A DNA stretch of 64,000 bases, from the NCBI GenBank assembly GCA_002387205.1, contig DGLA01000019.1:62001-126000 (forward strand), given 5' to 3'. Shown here one piece after another: positions 43,753 to 52,186 of this stretch; the first letter of the stretch is position 1, and the number at the start of each line of letters is the position of its first letter. The DNA comes from Stutzerimonas stutzeri (GTDB lineage Bacteria; Pseudomonadota; Gammaproteobacteria; Pseudomonadales; Pseudomonadaceae). The translations under genes were made by a program, and so were the position numbers. The notes under the pieces are model-generated. The model was given only the letters and a program-made list of their open reading frames with translations. It ran no database searches and was not told the DNA's origin.

Positions 43753-44750
43753 TGCTGCACCCCGGCATCAGGCGAGGGTTCGCCTCCCGCAGCCGCAGCA
43801 GGCTCTGTCGGCACGGAGGGATCGGCCGGCGCAGCAACGGTATCCGCTGCTGCGCCGGCCTGCTCGGCGGCCTCGCGATCAGCGCTTACCTGCGCTTCAG
43901 CCGCGTCGGTGGCACGCTGTTCCGGCGAGCGCGAATCGCTGAACACCAACAGCAGATAGCGACTGCGATTGAGCATTGCCGTGGGCACGGCGCGAACGAT
44001 GGAAAAAGGCTGCCCGGAGCCGCGCACCACCTCGGTCACCTGGGCTACCGGGTAGCCACTGGGGAAGCGCTGGCCAAGCCCGGAGCTGACAAGAAGGTCA
44101 CCCTCCTTGATGTCAGCCGTCTCGGCGACATGGCGCAGCTCAAGATAGTCCGGGCTGCCGGTGCCGATCGCGATGGCGCGCAGTCCGTTGCGGTTGACCT
44201 GCACCGGAATGCTATGGGTCACATCGGTCAACAGCAGCACCCGCGCGGCATAGGGCATGACTTCGACCACCTGCCCCATCAACCCACTGGCGTCGAGCAC
44301 CGGCTGGCCGAGGAACACTCCGTCGCGCTCGCCTTTGTCGATGAGGATTCGGTGGGTGAAGGGGTCGGGGTCGAGGCCGATGAGTTCAGCGATCAACACC
44401 TTGTCATCAACCAATGCCGCGGAATTGAGCAGCTCTCGCAACCGGACGTTCTGTTCGGTCAGCATGGCCAGTTTCTGCAGGCGTCTCTGCATGAGCAACG
44501 CCTCGGCCTTTAGCTTCTCGTTTTCGGCGGCGAAACTGGAGCTGCTGCTGATCTGCTCGGTAGCCTGCTGCCAGGTCCGCACCGGCAGGTCGGCCAGCCA
44601 GTAGAACGGCGTCAGCACCAATCCGAGCTGGCTGCGCAACGGCTTGAGCGTATCGAAACGCGCATCGACCACCATTAGCGCGACACAGAGAACGGAGAGC
44701 ACCAGCAGGCGCACACCGAGCAGGGGTCCTTTGGCGAAAAGTGGTTTGAT
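43749..44750 (-). CDS. mreC: Rod shape-determining protein MreC, apparent ATC start
   Basis: MreC is a bitopic protein with one membrane helix, a coiled coil (AAENEKLKAEALLMQRRLQK) and beta-barrel periplasmic domains; it binds PBP2. The frame open to a canonical codon starts at GTG 44714, but that would remove the segment IKPLFAKGPLLG, which resembles the N-terminus of pseudomonad MreC. That segment is preceded by GAGGA seven bases before an ATC at 44750, with an in-frame TAG further up and no ATG, GTG or TTG between. I therefore give ATC 44750 as the likely start (333 residues). A proline- and alanine-rich C-terminal tail is present. Confidence 0.85.
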   Translation of the reverse strand: MKPLFAKGPLLGVRLLVLSVLCVALMVVDARFDTLKPLRSQLGLVLTPFYWLADLPVRTWQQATEQISSSSSFAAENEKLKAEALLMQRRLQKLAMLTEQNVRLRELLNSAALVDDKVLIAELIGLDPDPFTHRILIDKGERDGVFLGQPVLDASGLMGQVVEVMPYAARVLLLTDVTHSIPVQVNRNGLRAIAIGTGSPDYLELRHVAETADIKEGDLLVSSGLGQRFPSGYPVAQVTEVVRGSGQPFSIVRAVPTAMLNRSRYLLLVFSDSRSPEQRATDAAEAQVSADREAAEQAGAAADTVAAPADPSVPTEPAAAAGGEPSPDAGVQQ

Positions 44751-44790
44751 GGAGGGGTCCTCGCAGCTGCAGGCTTCAAACTAAACGCGA

Positions 44791-44827
44791 CAAGCCGAAA
44801 GCAGAGTCAGGCCCTGCTATCGGCTTG
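44791..44827 (-). other. Long hairpin between mreB and mreC
   Basis: CAAGCCGA and TCGGCTTG form an 8-bp stem. After one mismatched A-A pair it continues with AGCAG/CTGCT, closing a 9-base loop. It lies in the mRNA after the mreB stop and about 40 bases before the mreC start. There is no T run, so it may be an attenuator, a processing or stability element rather than a simple terminator. Confidence 0.6.
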
Positions 44828-44852
44828 TGGCTTGGAGCTTACCGCTTGTGAC

Positions 44853-45890
44853 TCACTCGGTGGAGAGCAAATCCATGGCGTGACGGTCCATCATTTCCAG
44901 CGCCCGGCCGCCGCCGCGCGCAACACAGGTCAACGGCTCTTCGGCAACGATGACCGGCAGGCCGGTTTCCTGCGCCAGCAGCTTGTCGAAGTCACGCAAC
45001 AGTGCACCGCCACCGGTCAATACCAGCCCACGCTCGGCGATGTCGGAAGCCAGTTCCGGCGGGGATTGTTCCAGCGCGCTTTTGACCGCCTGGACGATGG
45101 TCGCCAGGGATTCCTGCAGCGCCTCGAGCACCTCGTTGGAGTTGAGGGTAAAGCTGCGCGGGACGCCTTCGGCCAGGTTGCGACCACGCACGTCGACTTC
45201 GCGGAGATCGTTGCTTGGGAAGGCCGTACCGATTTCCTGCTTGATGCGCTCGGCAGTGGATTCACCGATCAGGCTGCCGTAATTGCGACGAACATAGGTC
45301 ACGATCGATTCGTCGAAACGGTCGCCACCCACGCGAACGGATTCGGCATAGACCACACCGTTGAGAGATATCAACGCGATCTCGGTAGTACCGCCGCCAA
45401 TGTCGACGACCATCGAGCCACGTGCTTCGTCTACCGGCAGGCCTGCACCGATGGCAGCAGCCATGGGTTCCTCGATCAGGAACACTTCGCGCGCGCCCGC
45501 ACCCAGCGCCGACTCGCGGATCGCACGACGCTCGACCTGGGTGGACTTGCAGGGCACGCAGATCAGCACGCGCGGGCTGGGTTGCAGGAAGCTGTTCTCA
45601 TGAACCTTGTTGATGAAGTACTGCAGCATCTTTTCGCAGACGCTGAAATCGGCAATCACACCGTCTTTCATCGGACGGATGGCGTTGATGTTGCCCGGGG
45701 TACGCCCAAGCATGCGCTTGGCGTCGGTACCCACGGCGACAACACTCTTCTGGTTGCCATGGGTACGGATGGCAACGACCGAGGGCTCGTTCAGGACGAT
45801 GCCGCGATCGCGCACATAAATAAGGGTATTGGCAGTGCCCAGGTCGATCGACAGATCGCTGGAAAACATGCCACGCAGTTTCTTGAACAT
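44853..45890 (-). CDS. mreB: Actin-like cell-shape protein MreB
   Basis: This 345-residue actin homologue forms membrane-bound filaments that guide lateral wall synthesis. The membrane-binding start MFKKLRGMFSSDLSIDLGTANT and the phosphate loops VVDIGGGTTEIA and GLVLTGGGALL are visible. I chose the ATG at 45890, seven codons inside the longest frame, because it matches the known length and start. It is the first gene of mreBCD and is divergent from gatCAB. Confidence 0.98.
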   Translation of the reverse strand: MFKKLRGMFSSDLSIDLGTANTLIYVRDRGIVLNEPSVVAIRTHGNQKSVVAVGTDAKRMLGRTPGNINAIRPMKDGVIADFSVCEKMLQYFINKVHENSFLQPSPRVLICVPCKSTQVERRAIRESALGAGAREVFLIEEPMAAAIGAGLPVDEARGSMVVDIGGGTTEIALISLNGVVYAESVRVGGDRFDESIVTYVRRNYGSLIGESTAERIKQEIGTAFPSNDLREVDVRGRNLAEGVPRSFTLNSNEVLEALQESLATIVQAVKSALEQSPPELASDIAERGLVLTGGGALLRDFDKLLAQETGLPVIVAEEPLTCVARGGGRALEMMDRHAMDLLSTE

Positions 45891-45936
45891 GGGAAAAGGG
45901 CCCTGAGGCAAACGCGTGGGGAAAAAAGTGCCGCAA

Positions 45937-45965
45937 ACTCTAACAACGGTGGGAAGTTAGGGCAA
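45937..45965 (-). promoter_or_regulatory. Candidate sigma-70 promoter for mreB
   Basis: On the minus strand TTGCCC (45965-45960), a 17-base spacer and TAGAGT (45942-45937) lie about 45 bases before the mreB ATG. Both boxes match consensus at four of six positions. It is a sequence match only. Confidence 0.4.
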
Positions 45966-46194
45966 GGCGAGAGTCCGCGCTGTTCGGGCCATACGTGCGC
46001 CACTGCGCGAAAAATGCACACCGGCAAAATGGCGCCTGCAAGCCCCGGCCGTGCTACCGAGCCGGGGCCCATGCATGTAAGATTGACGGCTTTTCCGGGC
46101 ATGAACGCCCACCGCCGCGATTCGAACCCGCCGTCCTGCGTCGTGCTTTGCCGACGAAAGGCGAACCCGACTCGCTTCCCGCTGGAGAATCCCG
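45966..46194. other. Gene-free part of the mreB-gatC gap
   Basis: This stretch between the divergent mreB promoter and gatC codes for nothing I can support. It must contain the gatCAB promoter. A TAAGAT at about 46078-46083 could be a -10 box, but no -35 partner is convincing. The gatC start is preceded by GGAG. Confidence 0.4.
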
Positions 46195-46482
46195 ATGGCG
46201 CTTGAACGCTCCGAGGTGGAAAAGATCGCTCATCTGGCCCGCCTGGGTCTGAATGAAGACGACCTGCCCCGCACCACCGAGACCCTGAACAACATCCTAG
46301 GCCTGATCGATCGCATGCAGGCGGTCGACACCACCGGCATCGAGCCCCTGGCTCACCCGCTGGAAACCAGCCAGCGCCTGCGCGCCGACGCCGTCACCGA
46401 AACCAACCAGCGCGACGCCTACCAGGCCATCGCCCCGGCCGTGGAAGACGGCCTGTATCTGGTTCCGCGGGTGATCGAGTAA
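46195..46482 (+). CDS. gatC: Asp/Glu-tRNA amidotransferase subunit C
   Basis: This 95-residue subunit wraps around GatA and stabilises the GatCAB complex. The start VEKIAHLARLGLNEDDL and the GIEPLAHPLE segment are typical. GatCAB makes Asn-tRNA or Gln-tRNA by amidating misacylated Asp- or Glu-tRNA; in pseudomonads the Asn route is the expected use. It is followed directly by gatA. Confidence 0.97.
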   Translation: MALERSEVEKIAHLARLGLNEDDLPRTTETLNNILGLIDRMQAVDTTGIEPLAHPLETSQRLRADAVTETNQRDAYQAIAPAVEDGLYLVPRVIE

Positions 46483-46496
46483 TGAAGGACACAGAC

Positions 46497-47948
46497 ATGC
46501 ATCAACTGACCCTGGCCGAGATCGCCCGCGCCCTGGCCGACAAGCAGTTCTCCGCCGAGGAGCTGACCCGCTCGCTGCTGACGCGCATCGGCCAACTCGA
46601 CCCGCAGCTCAACAGTTTCATCACGCTTACCGAAGAGCAGGCCATCGCCCAGGCCAAGGCAGCCGACGCGCGCCGTGCCAGTGGCGAGACCGGCGCCCTG
46701 CTCGGTGCGCCGATCGGCCATAAGGACCTGTTCTGTACCCAGGGCATTCGCACCAGCTGCGGTTCGAAGATTCTCGACAACTTTCGGGCGCCCTACGACG
46801 CCACCGTAGTGGAGCGGCTCGCCGCCGCTGGCGCGGTATCGCTGGGCAAGCTGAACATGGACGAATTTGCCATGGGCTCGGCCAACGAATCGAGCTACTA
46901 CGGCGCAGTGAAAAACCCCTGGGATCTCAGCCGCGTGCCCGGTGGTTCGTCCGGTGGTTCAGCTGCAGCGGTCGCAGCGCGCCTGTTGCCTGCCGCTACC
47001 GGCAGTGACACCGGCGGCTCGATCCGCCAGCCAGCAGCACTGACCAACCTCACCGGCCTCAAGCCCACCTACGGCCGCGTATCGCGCTGGGGCATGATCG
47101 CCTACGCCTCCAGCCTCGACCAGGGCGGGCCGCTGGCGCGCACGGCAGAGGATTGCGCCTTGATGCTCGGCGCCATGGCCGGCTTCGATCCGAAGGATTC
47201 AACCAGCGTCGACCAGCCGCTTGATGACTATCTGACTGCGCTGGACAAGCCGCTGGCTGGCCTGCGCGTCGGCCTGCCAAAGGAATACTTCGGTGACGGA
47301 CTGGACGCCAAGATCGGCACGGCAGTAATGGCTGCGGTCGAGGAGCTGAAGAAACTCGGCGCCACGATAACGGACATCAGCCTGCCGAACATGCAGCACG
47401 CGATCCCGTCCTACTATGTGATCGCCCCGGCCGAGGCCAGCTCCAACCTCTCGCGTTTCGACGGCGTGCGCTTCGGCTACCGCTGCGAAAACCCAGTGGA
47501 TCTGACCGACCTCTACAAGCGGTCCCGCGCCGAGGGCTTTGGAGACGAAGTGCGCCGCCGCATCATGGTCGGCACCTATGCGCTGTCCGCGGGTTATTAC
47601 GACGCCTACTACCTCAAGGCGCAAAAGATTCGCCGCCTGATCAAAAACGATTTTGTCAGCGCCTTCCAGGAAGTCGACGTCATCCTCGGCCCGACCACAC
47701 CGAACCTGGCGTGGAAACTTGGCGAGAAGAACAACGACCCGGTTTCGGCCTACCTTGAAGACATCTACACCATCACCGCCAACCTGGCGGGCATCCCGGG
47801 CCTGTCCATGCCGGCCGGTTTCATCGATGGTCTGCCGGTGGGCGTGCAGCTGCTGGCGCCGTATTTCGAGGAAGGCCGCCTGCTCAACATCGCGCACCAG
47901 TACCAGCAGGTCACCGAGTGGCATAAACAAGCACCGAGCGGATTCTGA
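46497..47948 (+). CDS. gatA: Asp/Glu-tRNA amidotransferase subunit A
   Basis: This 483-residue amidase-signature enzyme releases ammonia from glutamine. The Ser-cis-Ser-Lys triad is visible: K76 (IGHKDLF), S151 (PGGSSGGS) and S175 (DTGGSIRQPA). I chose the ATG at 46497 (MHQLTLAEIARAL) because GAAGGA lies seven bases upstream, although an in-frame ATG occurs at 46482 overlapping gatC. Ammonia passes through a channel to GatB. Confidence 0.97.
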   Translation: MHQLTLAEIARALADKQFSAEELTRSLLTRIGQLDPQLNSFITLTEEQAIAQAKAADARRASGETGALLGAPIGHKDLFCTQGIRTSCGSKILDNFRAPYDATVVERLAAAGAVSLGKLNMDEFAMGSANESSYYGAVKNPWDLSRVPGGSSGGSAAAVAARLLPAATGSDTGGSIRQPAALTNLTGLKPTYGRVSRWGMIAYASSLDQGGPLARTAEDCALMLGAMAGFDPKDSTSVDQPLDDYLTALDKPLAGLRVGLPKEYFGDGLDAKIGTAVMAAVEELKKLGATITDISLPNMQHAIPSYYVIAPAEASSNLSRFDGVRFGYRCENPVDLTDLYKRSRAEGFGDEVRRRIMVGTYALSAGYYDAYYLKAQKIRRLIKNDFVSAFQEVDVILGPTTPNLAWKLGEKNNDPVSAYLEDIYTITANLAGIPGLSMPAGFIDGLPVGVQLLAPYFEEGRLLNIAHQYQQVTEWHKQAPSGF

Positions 47949-47958
47949 GGACGAACAC

Positions 47959-49404
47959 ATGCAATGGGAAACCGTGATCGGGCTGGAGATTCACGCACAG
48001 CTCGCGACCCAGTCGAAGATCTTTTCCGGCAGCGCTACCACCTTTGGCGCCGAGCCCAACACCCAGGCCAGCCTGATCGACCTCGGCATGCCCGGCACGC
48101 TGCCGGTGCTCAACGCCGAAGCCGTGCGCATGGCCTGCAAGTTCGGCCTGGCCATCGATGCCGTGATCGCCGACAGGAACGTCTTCGCCCGCAAGAACTA
48201 CTTCTATCCAGACCTGCCCAAGGGCTACCAGACCAGCCAGATGGACCACCCCATCGTCGGCAAGGGTTATCTGGACATCACCCTGGAAGACGGCACCACG
48301 CGCCGCATAGGCATCACCCGTGCCCACTTGGAAGAGGACGCCGGCAAGAGCCTGCACGAGGACTTCCAGGGCATGAGCGGCATCGACCTGAACCGTGCTG
48401 GCACGCCACTGCTTGAGATCGTCTCCGAGCCGGACATCCGCTCGGCCAAGGAAGCGGTGGCCTACGTGAAAGCCATCCACGCACTGGTGCGCTACCTCGG
48501 CATCTGCGACGGCAACATGGCCGAAGGTTCGCTGCGCTGCGACTGCAACGTCTCGGTGCGGCCGAAAGGCCAGGCCGAGTTCGGCACCCGCGCCGAGATC
48601 AAGAACGTCAACTCATTCCGCTTCATCGAGAAGGCGATCAATCACGAAGTCCAGCGTCAGATCGAGTTGATCGAAGACGGCGGGAAAGTGGTCCAGGAAA
48701 CCCGCCTGTACGATCCGAACAAGGACGAGACGCGCTCGATGCGCAGCAAGGAAGAAGCCAACGACTACCGCTACTTCCCCTGCCCCGATTTGCTGCCGGT
48801 GGTGATCGAACAGAGCTTCCTCGACGAGGTGCGTGCCAGCCTGCCGGAACTGCCAGTGCAGAAGCGCGAGCGTTTCGAGCGCGAGTTCGGCCTGTCCGCC
48901 TATGACGCCAATGTCCTGGCTGCCAGCCGCGAAATGGCCGATTACTTCGAAGCCGTACAGCAGGTTTGCGGCGACGCCAAGCTGTCAGCCAATTGGGTCA
49001 TGGGTGAACTCTCCAGCTTGCTTAACAAGGAAGGACTGGAGATCGAGCAGTCGCCGGTATCGGCCGAGCAGCTGGGCGGCATGATCCTGCGCATCAAGGA
49101 CAACACCATCAGCGGCAAGATCGCCAAGATGGTGTTCGAGGCCATGGCCGCAGGCGAAGGCAGCGCCGATGAAATCATCGAGAAGAAGGGGCTCAAGCAG
49201 GTCACCGATTCCGGCGCGATCGAGAAGATGCTGGACGAAGTACTGGCTGCCAACGCCGAGCAGGTCGAGCAGTACCGCGCCAGCGACGAAGCCAAGCGCG
49301 GCAAGATGTTCGGCTTCTTTGTCGGCCAGGCCATGAAGGCCTCGAAAGGCAAGGCCAATCCCGCCCAGGTCAACCAGCTGCTCAAGAGCAAGCTGGAAGG
49401 CTGA
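47959..49404 (+). CDS. gatB: Asp/Glu-tRNA amidotransferase subunit B
   Basis: This 481-residue subunit phosphorylates and amidates the tRNA-bound aspartate or glutamate. The start WETVIGLEIHAQL, the KNYFYPDLPKGYQTSQ cradle and the C-terminal YqeY-like tail domain (FFVGQAMKASKGKANPAQVN) are visible. The ATG at 47959 follows a TGAGGA ten bases after the gatA stop. It ends the gatCAB operon. Confidence 0.97.
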   Translation: MQWETVIGLEIHAQLATQSKIFSGSATTFGAEPNTQASLIDLGMPGTLPVLNAEAVRMACKFGLAIDAVIADRNVFARKNYFYPDLPKGYQTSQMDHPIVGKGYLDITLEDGTTRRIGITRAHLEEDAGKSLHEDFQGMSGIDLNRAGTPLLEIVSEPDIRSAKEAVAYVKAIHALVRYLGICDGNMAEGSLRCDCNVSVRPKGQAEFGTRAEIKNVNSFRFIEKAINHEVQRQIELIEDGGKVVQETRLYDPNKDETRSMRSKEEANDYRYFPCPDLLPVVIEQSFLDEVRASLPELPVQKRERFEREFGLSAYDANVLAASREMADYFEAVQQVCGDAKLSANWVMGELSSLLNKEGLEIEQSPVSAEQLGGMILRIKDNTISGKIAKMVFEAMAAGEGSADEIIEKKGLKQVTDSGAIEKMLDEVLAANAEQVEQYRASDEAKRGKMFGFFVGQAMKASKGKANPAQVNQLLKSKLEG

Positions 49405-49410
49405 GCAGCC

Positions 49411-49437
49411 GAAGCGGGCCGGCGCTCGGCCCGCTTC
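49411..49437 (+). terminator. Hairpin downstream of gatB
   Basis: GAAGCGGGCC (49411-49420) and GGCCCGCTTC (49428-49437) form a perfect 10-bp stem with a 7-base loop seven bases after the gatB stop. No T tract follows, so termination may be Rho-assisted or the hairpin may protect the mRNA 3' end. Confidence 0.55.
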
Positions 49438-49546
49438 GATGCCTGCGCCACGTTGAACGGCTCGGCCGGTTCACGCTCAAAATCTCTGAAGCCGGGACGC
49501 AACCCTGCCACCGGCACCTGGACGTGTTCAGGAAGGAGGTTGGCTC

Positions 49547-49927
49547 ATGCACTGCAGACTGCTATTCATACCGATCATGCTGACGGCCTCCCTGGGTTGT
49601 GCCGACCAGGAAAACGAAACGGCCGATCAAAACACCTTTACCCAACAGGGCAAGGCGTCTTATTACGCGCGCAGCTTTCACGGCGAAGAAACCGCCAACG
49701 GCGAGACGTTCAACCAGAACGCGCTGGTGGCCGCACACAAGACCCTGCCGTTTGGTACGCAGGTGCAGGTGACCAACCTGGACAATGGCAAGCAAGTGAC
49801 GGTGCGCATCAATGATCGGGGCCCGTTCAAGCCCGGCCGTATCATCGACCTGTCGCGACTGGCCGCGCGCGAGATCGACCTGCTTGAAGAAGGCCTGGCC
49901 CCGGTCGAGATCGAAACCATCGATTGA
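49547..49927 (+). CDS. RlpA-like septal-ring lipoprotein, short
   Basis: This 126-residue protein has a lipoprotein signal with a lipobox ending in Cys (TASLGC) and one double-psi beta-barrel domain: GKASYYARSFHGEETANGE, HKTLPFGTQVQVTNL and VRINDRGPF, including the conserved aspartate. RlpA of P. aeruginosa is a lytic transglycosylase acting on naked glycan strands. This one is much shorter and lacks the SPOR domain, so it is a relative rather than RlpA itself. A strong AAGGAGG precedes the start. Confidence 0.85.
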   Translation: MHCRLLFIPIMLTASLGCADQENETADQNTFTQQGKASYYARSFHGEETANGETFNQNALVAAHKTLPFGTQVQVTNLDNGKQVTVRINDRGPFKPGRIIDLSRLAAREIDLLEEGLAPVEIETID

Positions 49928-49958
49928 AGCCGGGGTATCCCGTTCGAATGGAGCCAAA

Positions 49959-51044
49959 ATGACCCTGATGACGTTCGCCTACCTGATCACTGGCCTGGTA
50001 TTGCTGGTCGGTGGTGCAGAAGCCCTCGTTCGCGGCGCCTCCAGACTGGCCGCACGCTTTGGCATTTCACCGCTGATCATCGGGCTCACCGTGGTTGCCT
50101 TTGGCACCAGCGCACCCGAGACGGCCGTCAGTGTCCAGGCCTCCCTCAATGGCAGCGGCGATATCGCCGTGGGCAACGTCATTGGCAGCAACATTGCCAA
50201 TATTCTGCTGATCCTCGGTCTTTCTGCCCTCGTCGCGCCGCTGGTCGTTTCGCGCCAGCTGGTCCGCCTCGATGTCCCGGTGATGATCGGGGCCGGCCTG
50301 ATGACCTTCGCCCTGGCCTGGAACGGCAGTATCAGCCGGCTCGACGGCATCGTCCTGCTGATGCTGCTGGTGCTGTATACCGCTTTCCTGGTCATCGCCA
50401 GCAAGAACGAAAAGAAGCGTGTTCAAACGGACGAATTCGCCGATGCATATGGCGTGGAAGGAGCAGCCAAACCCTTCGGCTGGCTCGTCCAACTGCTGTT
50501 GGTACTGGTCGGATTGGGCCTGCTTGTGTTTGGCTCGAACCTGCTGATCGAAGGCGCTGTGGCGCTGGCTCGCGCGCTGGGCCTGTCGGAACTGGTGATC
50601 GGCCTGACGGTGATTGCCGTCGGCACCTCCATGCCTGAGCTGGCCACTTCGCTGCTGGCTGTCTACCGCGGGGAGCGGGACATTGCCGTGGGCAACGTTG
50701 TAGGCAGCTGCATCTTCAATCTGCTGCTGGTGCTTGGTGCCGGTGCGGTGGTGTCGTCCGATGGGCTTTCAATCTCGCCGAATGCGTTGGCCTTCGATAT
50801 CCCGGTCATGCTCGCGGTATTTGCAGCCTGCCTGCCAATCTTCTTTTCCGGTTATCGCATCAACCGCTGGGAGGGCACGCTGTTTTTCGGCTATTACCTG
50901 GCCTATACCCTTTACCTGGTGATGTTCTCCACTGGCTTGCCAGCGATCAGCCTGCTGCGCCATGCAATGACTTGGTACGTATTGCCCTTGACCGCCGTCA
51001 CGCTTTTGGTGATCTTCCTGCGCGCCTGGAAACACCAGCGCTGA
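49959..51044 (+). CDS. Calcium/cation antiporter, YrbG-like (first copy)
   Basis: This 361-residue protein has two homologous halves of about five membrane helices, as in the CaCA exchanger superfamily. The alpha-repeat motifs are VVAFGTSAPETAVSVQA with GNVIGSNIANILLILG, and VIAVGTSMPELATS with AVGNVVGSCIFNLLLVLG. The ion-binding glutamates (PET, PEL) are present. The ion specificity (Ca2+/Na+ or H+) is not decided by sequence. An asparagine expected in GSNIFN is cysteine here (GSCIFN). I chose the ATG at 49959. Confidence 0.9.
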   Translation: MTLMTFAYLITGLVLLVGGAEALVRGASRLAARFGISPLIIGLTVVAFGTSAPETAVSVQASLNGSGDIAVGNVIGSNIANILLILGLSALVAPLVVSRQLVRLDVPVMIGAGLMTFALAWNGSISRLDGIVLLMLLVLYTAFLVIASKNEKKRVQTDEFADAYGVEGAAKPFGWLVQLLLVLVGLGLLVFGSNLLIEGAVALARALGLSELVIGLTVIAVGTSMPELATSLLAVYRGERDIAVGNVVGSCIFNLLLVLGAGAVVSSDGLSISPNALAFDIPVMLAVFAACLPIFFSGYRINRWEGTLFFGYYLAYTLYLVMFSTGLPAISLLRHAMTWYVLPLTAVTLLVIFLRAWKHQR

Positions 51045-51077
51045 GCGAATTCCTTCCTCTCTTGGAGCCTTATCTCC

Positions 51078-52169
51078 GTGTCCGCGATGACCTTTGTTTA
51101 TCTGATAGCCGGCCTTGTACTTCTCGTTGCCGGTGCCGAGGTGTTGGTGCGTGGCGCTGCCAAACTAGCCGCTCAATTCGGCATTCCGCCACTGATCATC
51201 GGTCTCACCGTGGTTGCCTTTGGCACAAGCGCACCGGAAACCGCAGTCAGTGTGCAGGCCGCTCTCAACGGCAGCGGTGACATCGCCATCGGCAACGTGC
51301 TCGGTAGCAACATCGCCAACGTTCTGTTGATCCTTGGCATGACGTCGCTGGTTGCGCCGCTGATCGTTTCCCGTCAGCTGATCCGCCTGGATGTGCCGAT
51401 CATGATGGGCGCCAGCCTGGTTACCTATGCCCTGGCGTGGGACGGTGCGCTCAGCCGATTGGACGGTGCGCTGCTGTTTGCCGCCGTCGTCGGCTACACG
51501 CTGTTCCTGATCGTCAGCAGCCGACGCGCCAACGCCGCAGCAGCAGCTGACGATGAGTTCGCCAAGGAGTTCGGTCTCGACGAAACACCTAAGCCCTATG
51601 CCTCCTTGATCAATGCCGGTCTGGTTGTTGCCGGCCTCGTTCTGCTGGTAACGGGCTCGAACTTTCTAGTGGAAGGGGCCGTCTCCCTGGCGCGAGCGCT
51701 GGGCCTGTCGGAACTGGTCATCGGCCTGACGGTGATCGCCATCGGTACGTCGCTGCCGGAGCTGGCCACCTCGATTCTTGCTGCCATACGCGGCGAAAGG
51801 GACATCGCGGTCGGCAACATTGTCGGCAGCAACATCTTCAACCTGCTCTGCGTGCTGGGCCTGGCCTCGCTGGTTTCCCCCGAATCGATCGCCGTGGCTG
51901 CCAATGCCCTGGCTTTCGATTTCCCGGTCATGATCGCGGTGGCCCTGGCCTGTCTGCCGATCTTTTTCAGCGGATACACCATCAACCGCTGGGAAGGACT
52001 GCTGTTCCTCGGCTATTACGTGGCCTACACCGTGTATCTGGTGATGGTCAGCACAGGCCGCCCGTCAGCCGAGATCTTCGGTGACGCCATGATCGGCTAT
52101 GCCCTGCCGCTTACTGCAGTGACACTGGCGGTGATTGCGGCGCGCGCCTGGAAGTCGCAGCGCAGCTGA
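51078..52169 (+). CDS. Calcium/cation antiporter, YrbG-like (second copy)
   Basis: This 363-residue exchanger is a close paralogue of the preceding gene, with the same length and topology and long identical segments around both alpha repeats (GTSAPETAVSVQAALNGSGD, GTSLPELATSILAAIRGERD). The second alpha repeat has the usual GSNIFN rather than GSCIFN. It starts at a GTG at 51078, with an ATG three codons later as an alternative. The 33-bp gap implies co-transcription. The pair looks like a tandem duplication. Confidence 0.9.
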   Translation: MSAMTFVYLIAGLVLLVAGAEVLVRGAAKLAAQFGIPPLIIGLTVVAFGTSAPETAVSVQAALNGSGDIAIGNVLGSNIANVLLILGMTSLVAPLIVSRQLIRLDVPIMMGASLVTYALAWDGALSRLDGALLFAAVVGYTLFLIVSSRRANAAAAADDEFAKEFGLDETPKPYASLINAGLVVAGLVLLVTGSNFLVEGAVSLARALGLSELVIGLTVIAIGTSLPELATSILAAIRGERDIAVGNIVGSNIFNLLCVLGLASLVSPESIAVAANALAFDFPVMIAVALACLPIFFSGYTINRWEGLLFLGYYVAYTVYLVMVSTGRPSAEIFGDAMIGYALPLTAVTLAVIAARAWKSQRS

Positions 52170-52186
52170 CTCGCCGGGCCGGCAGG

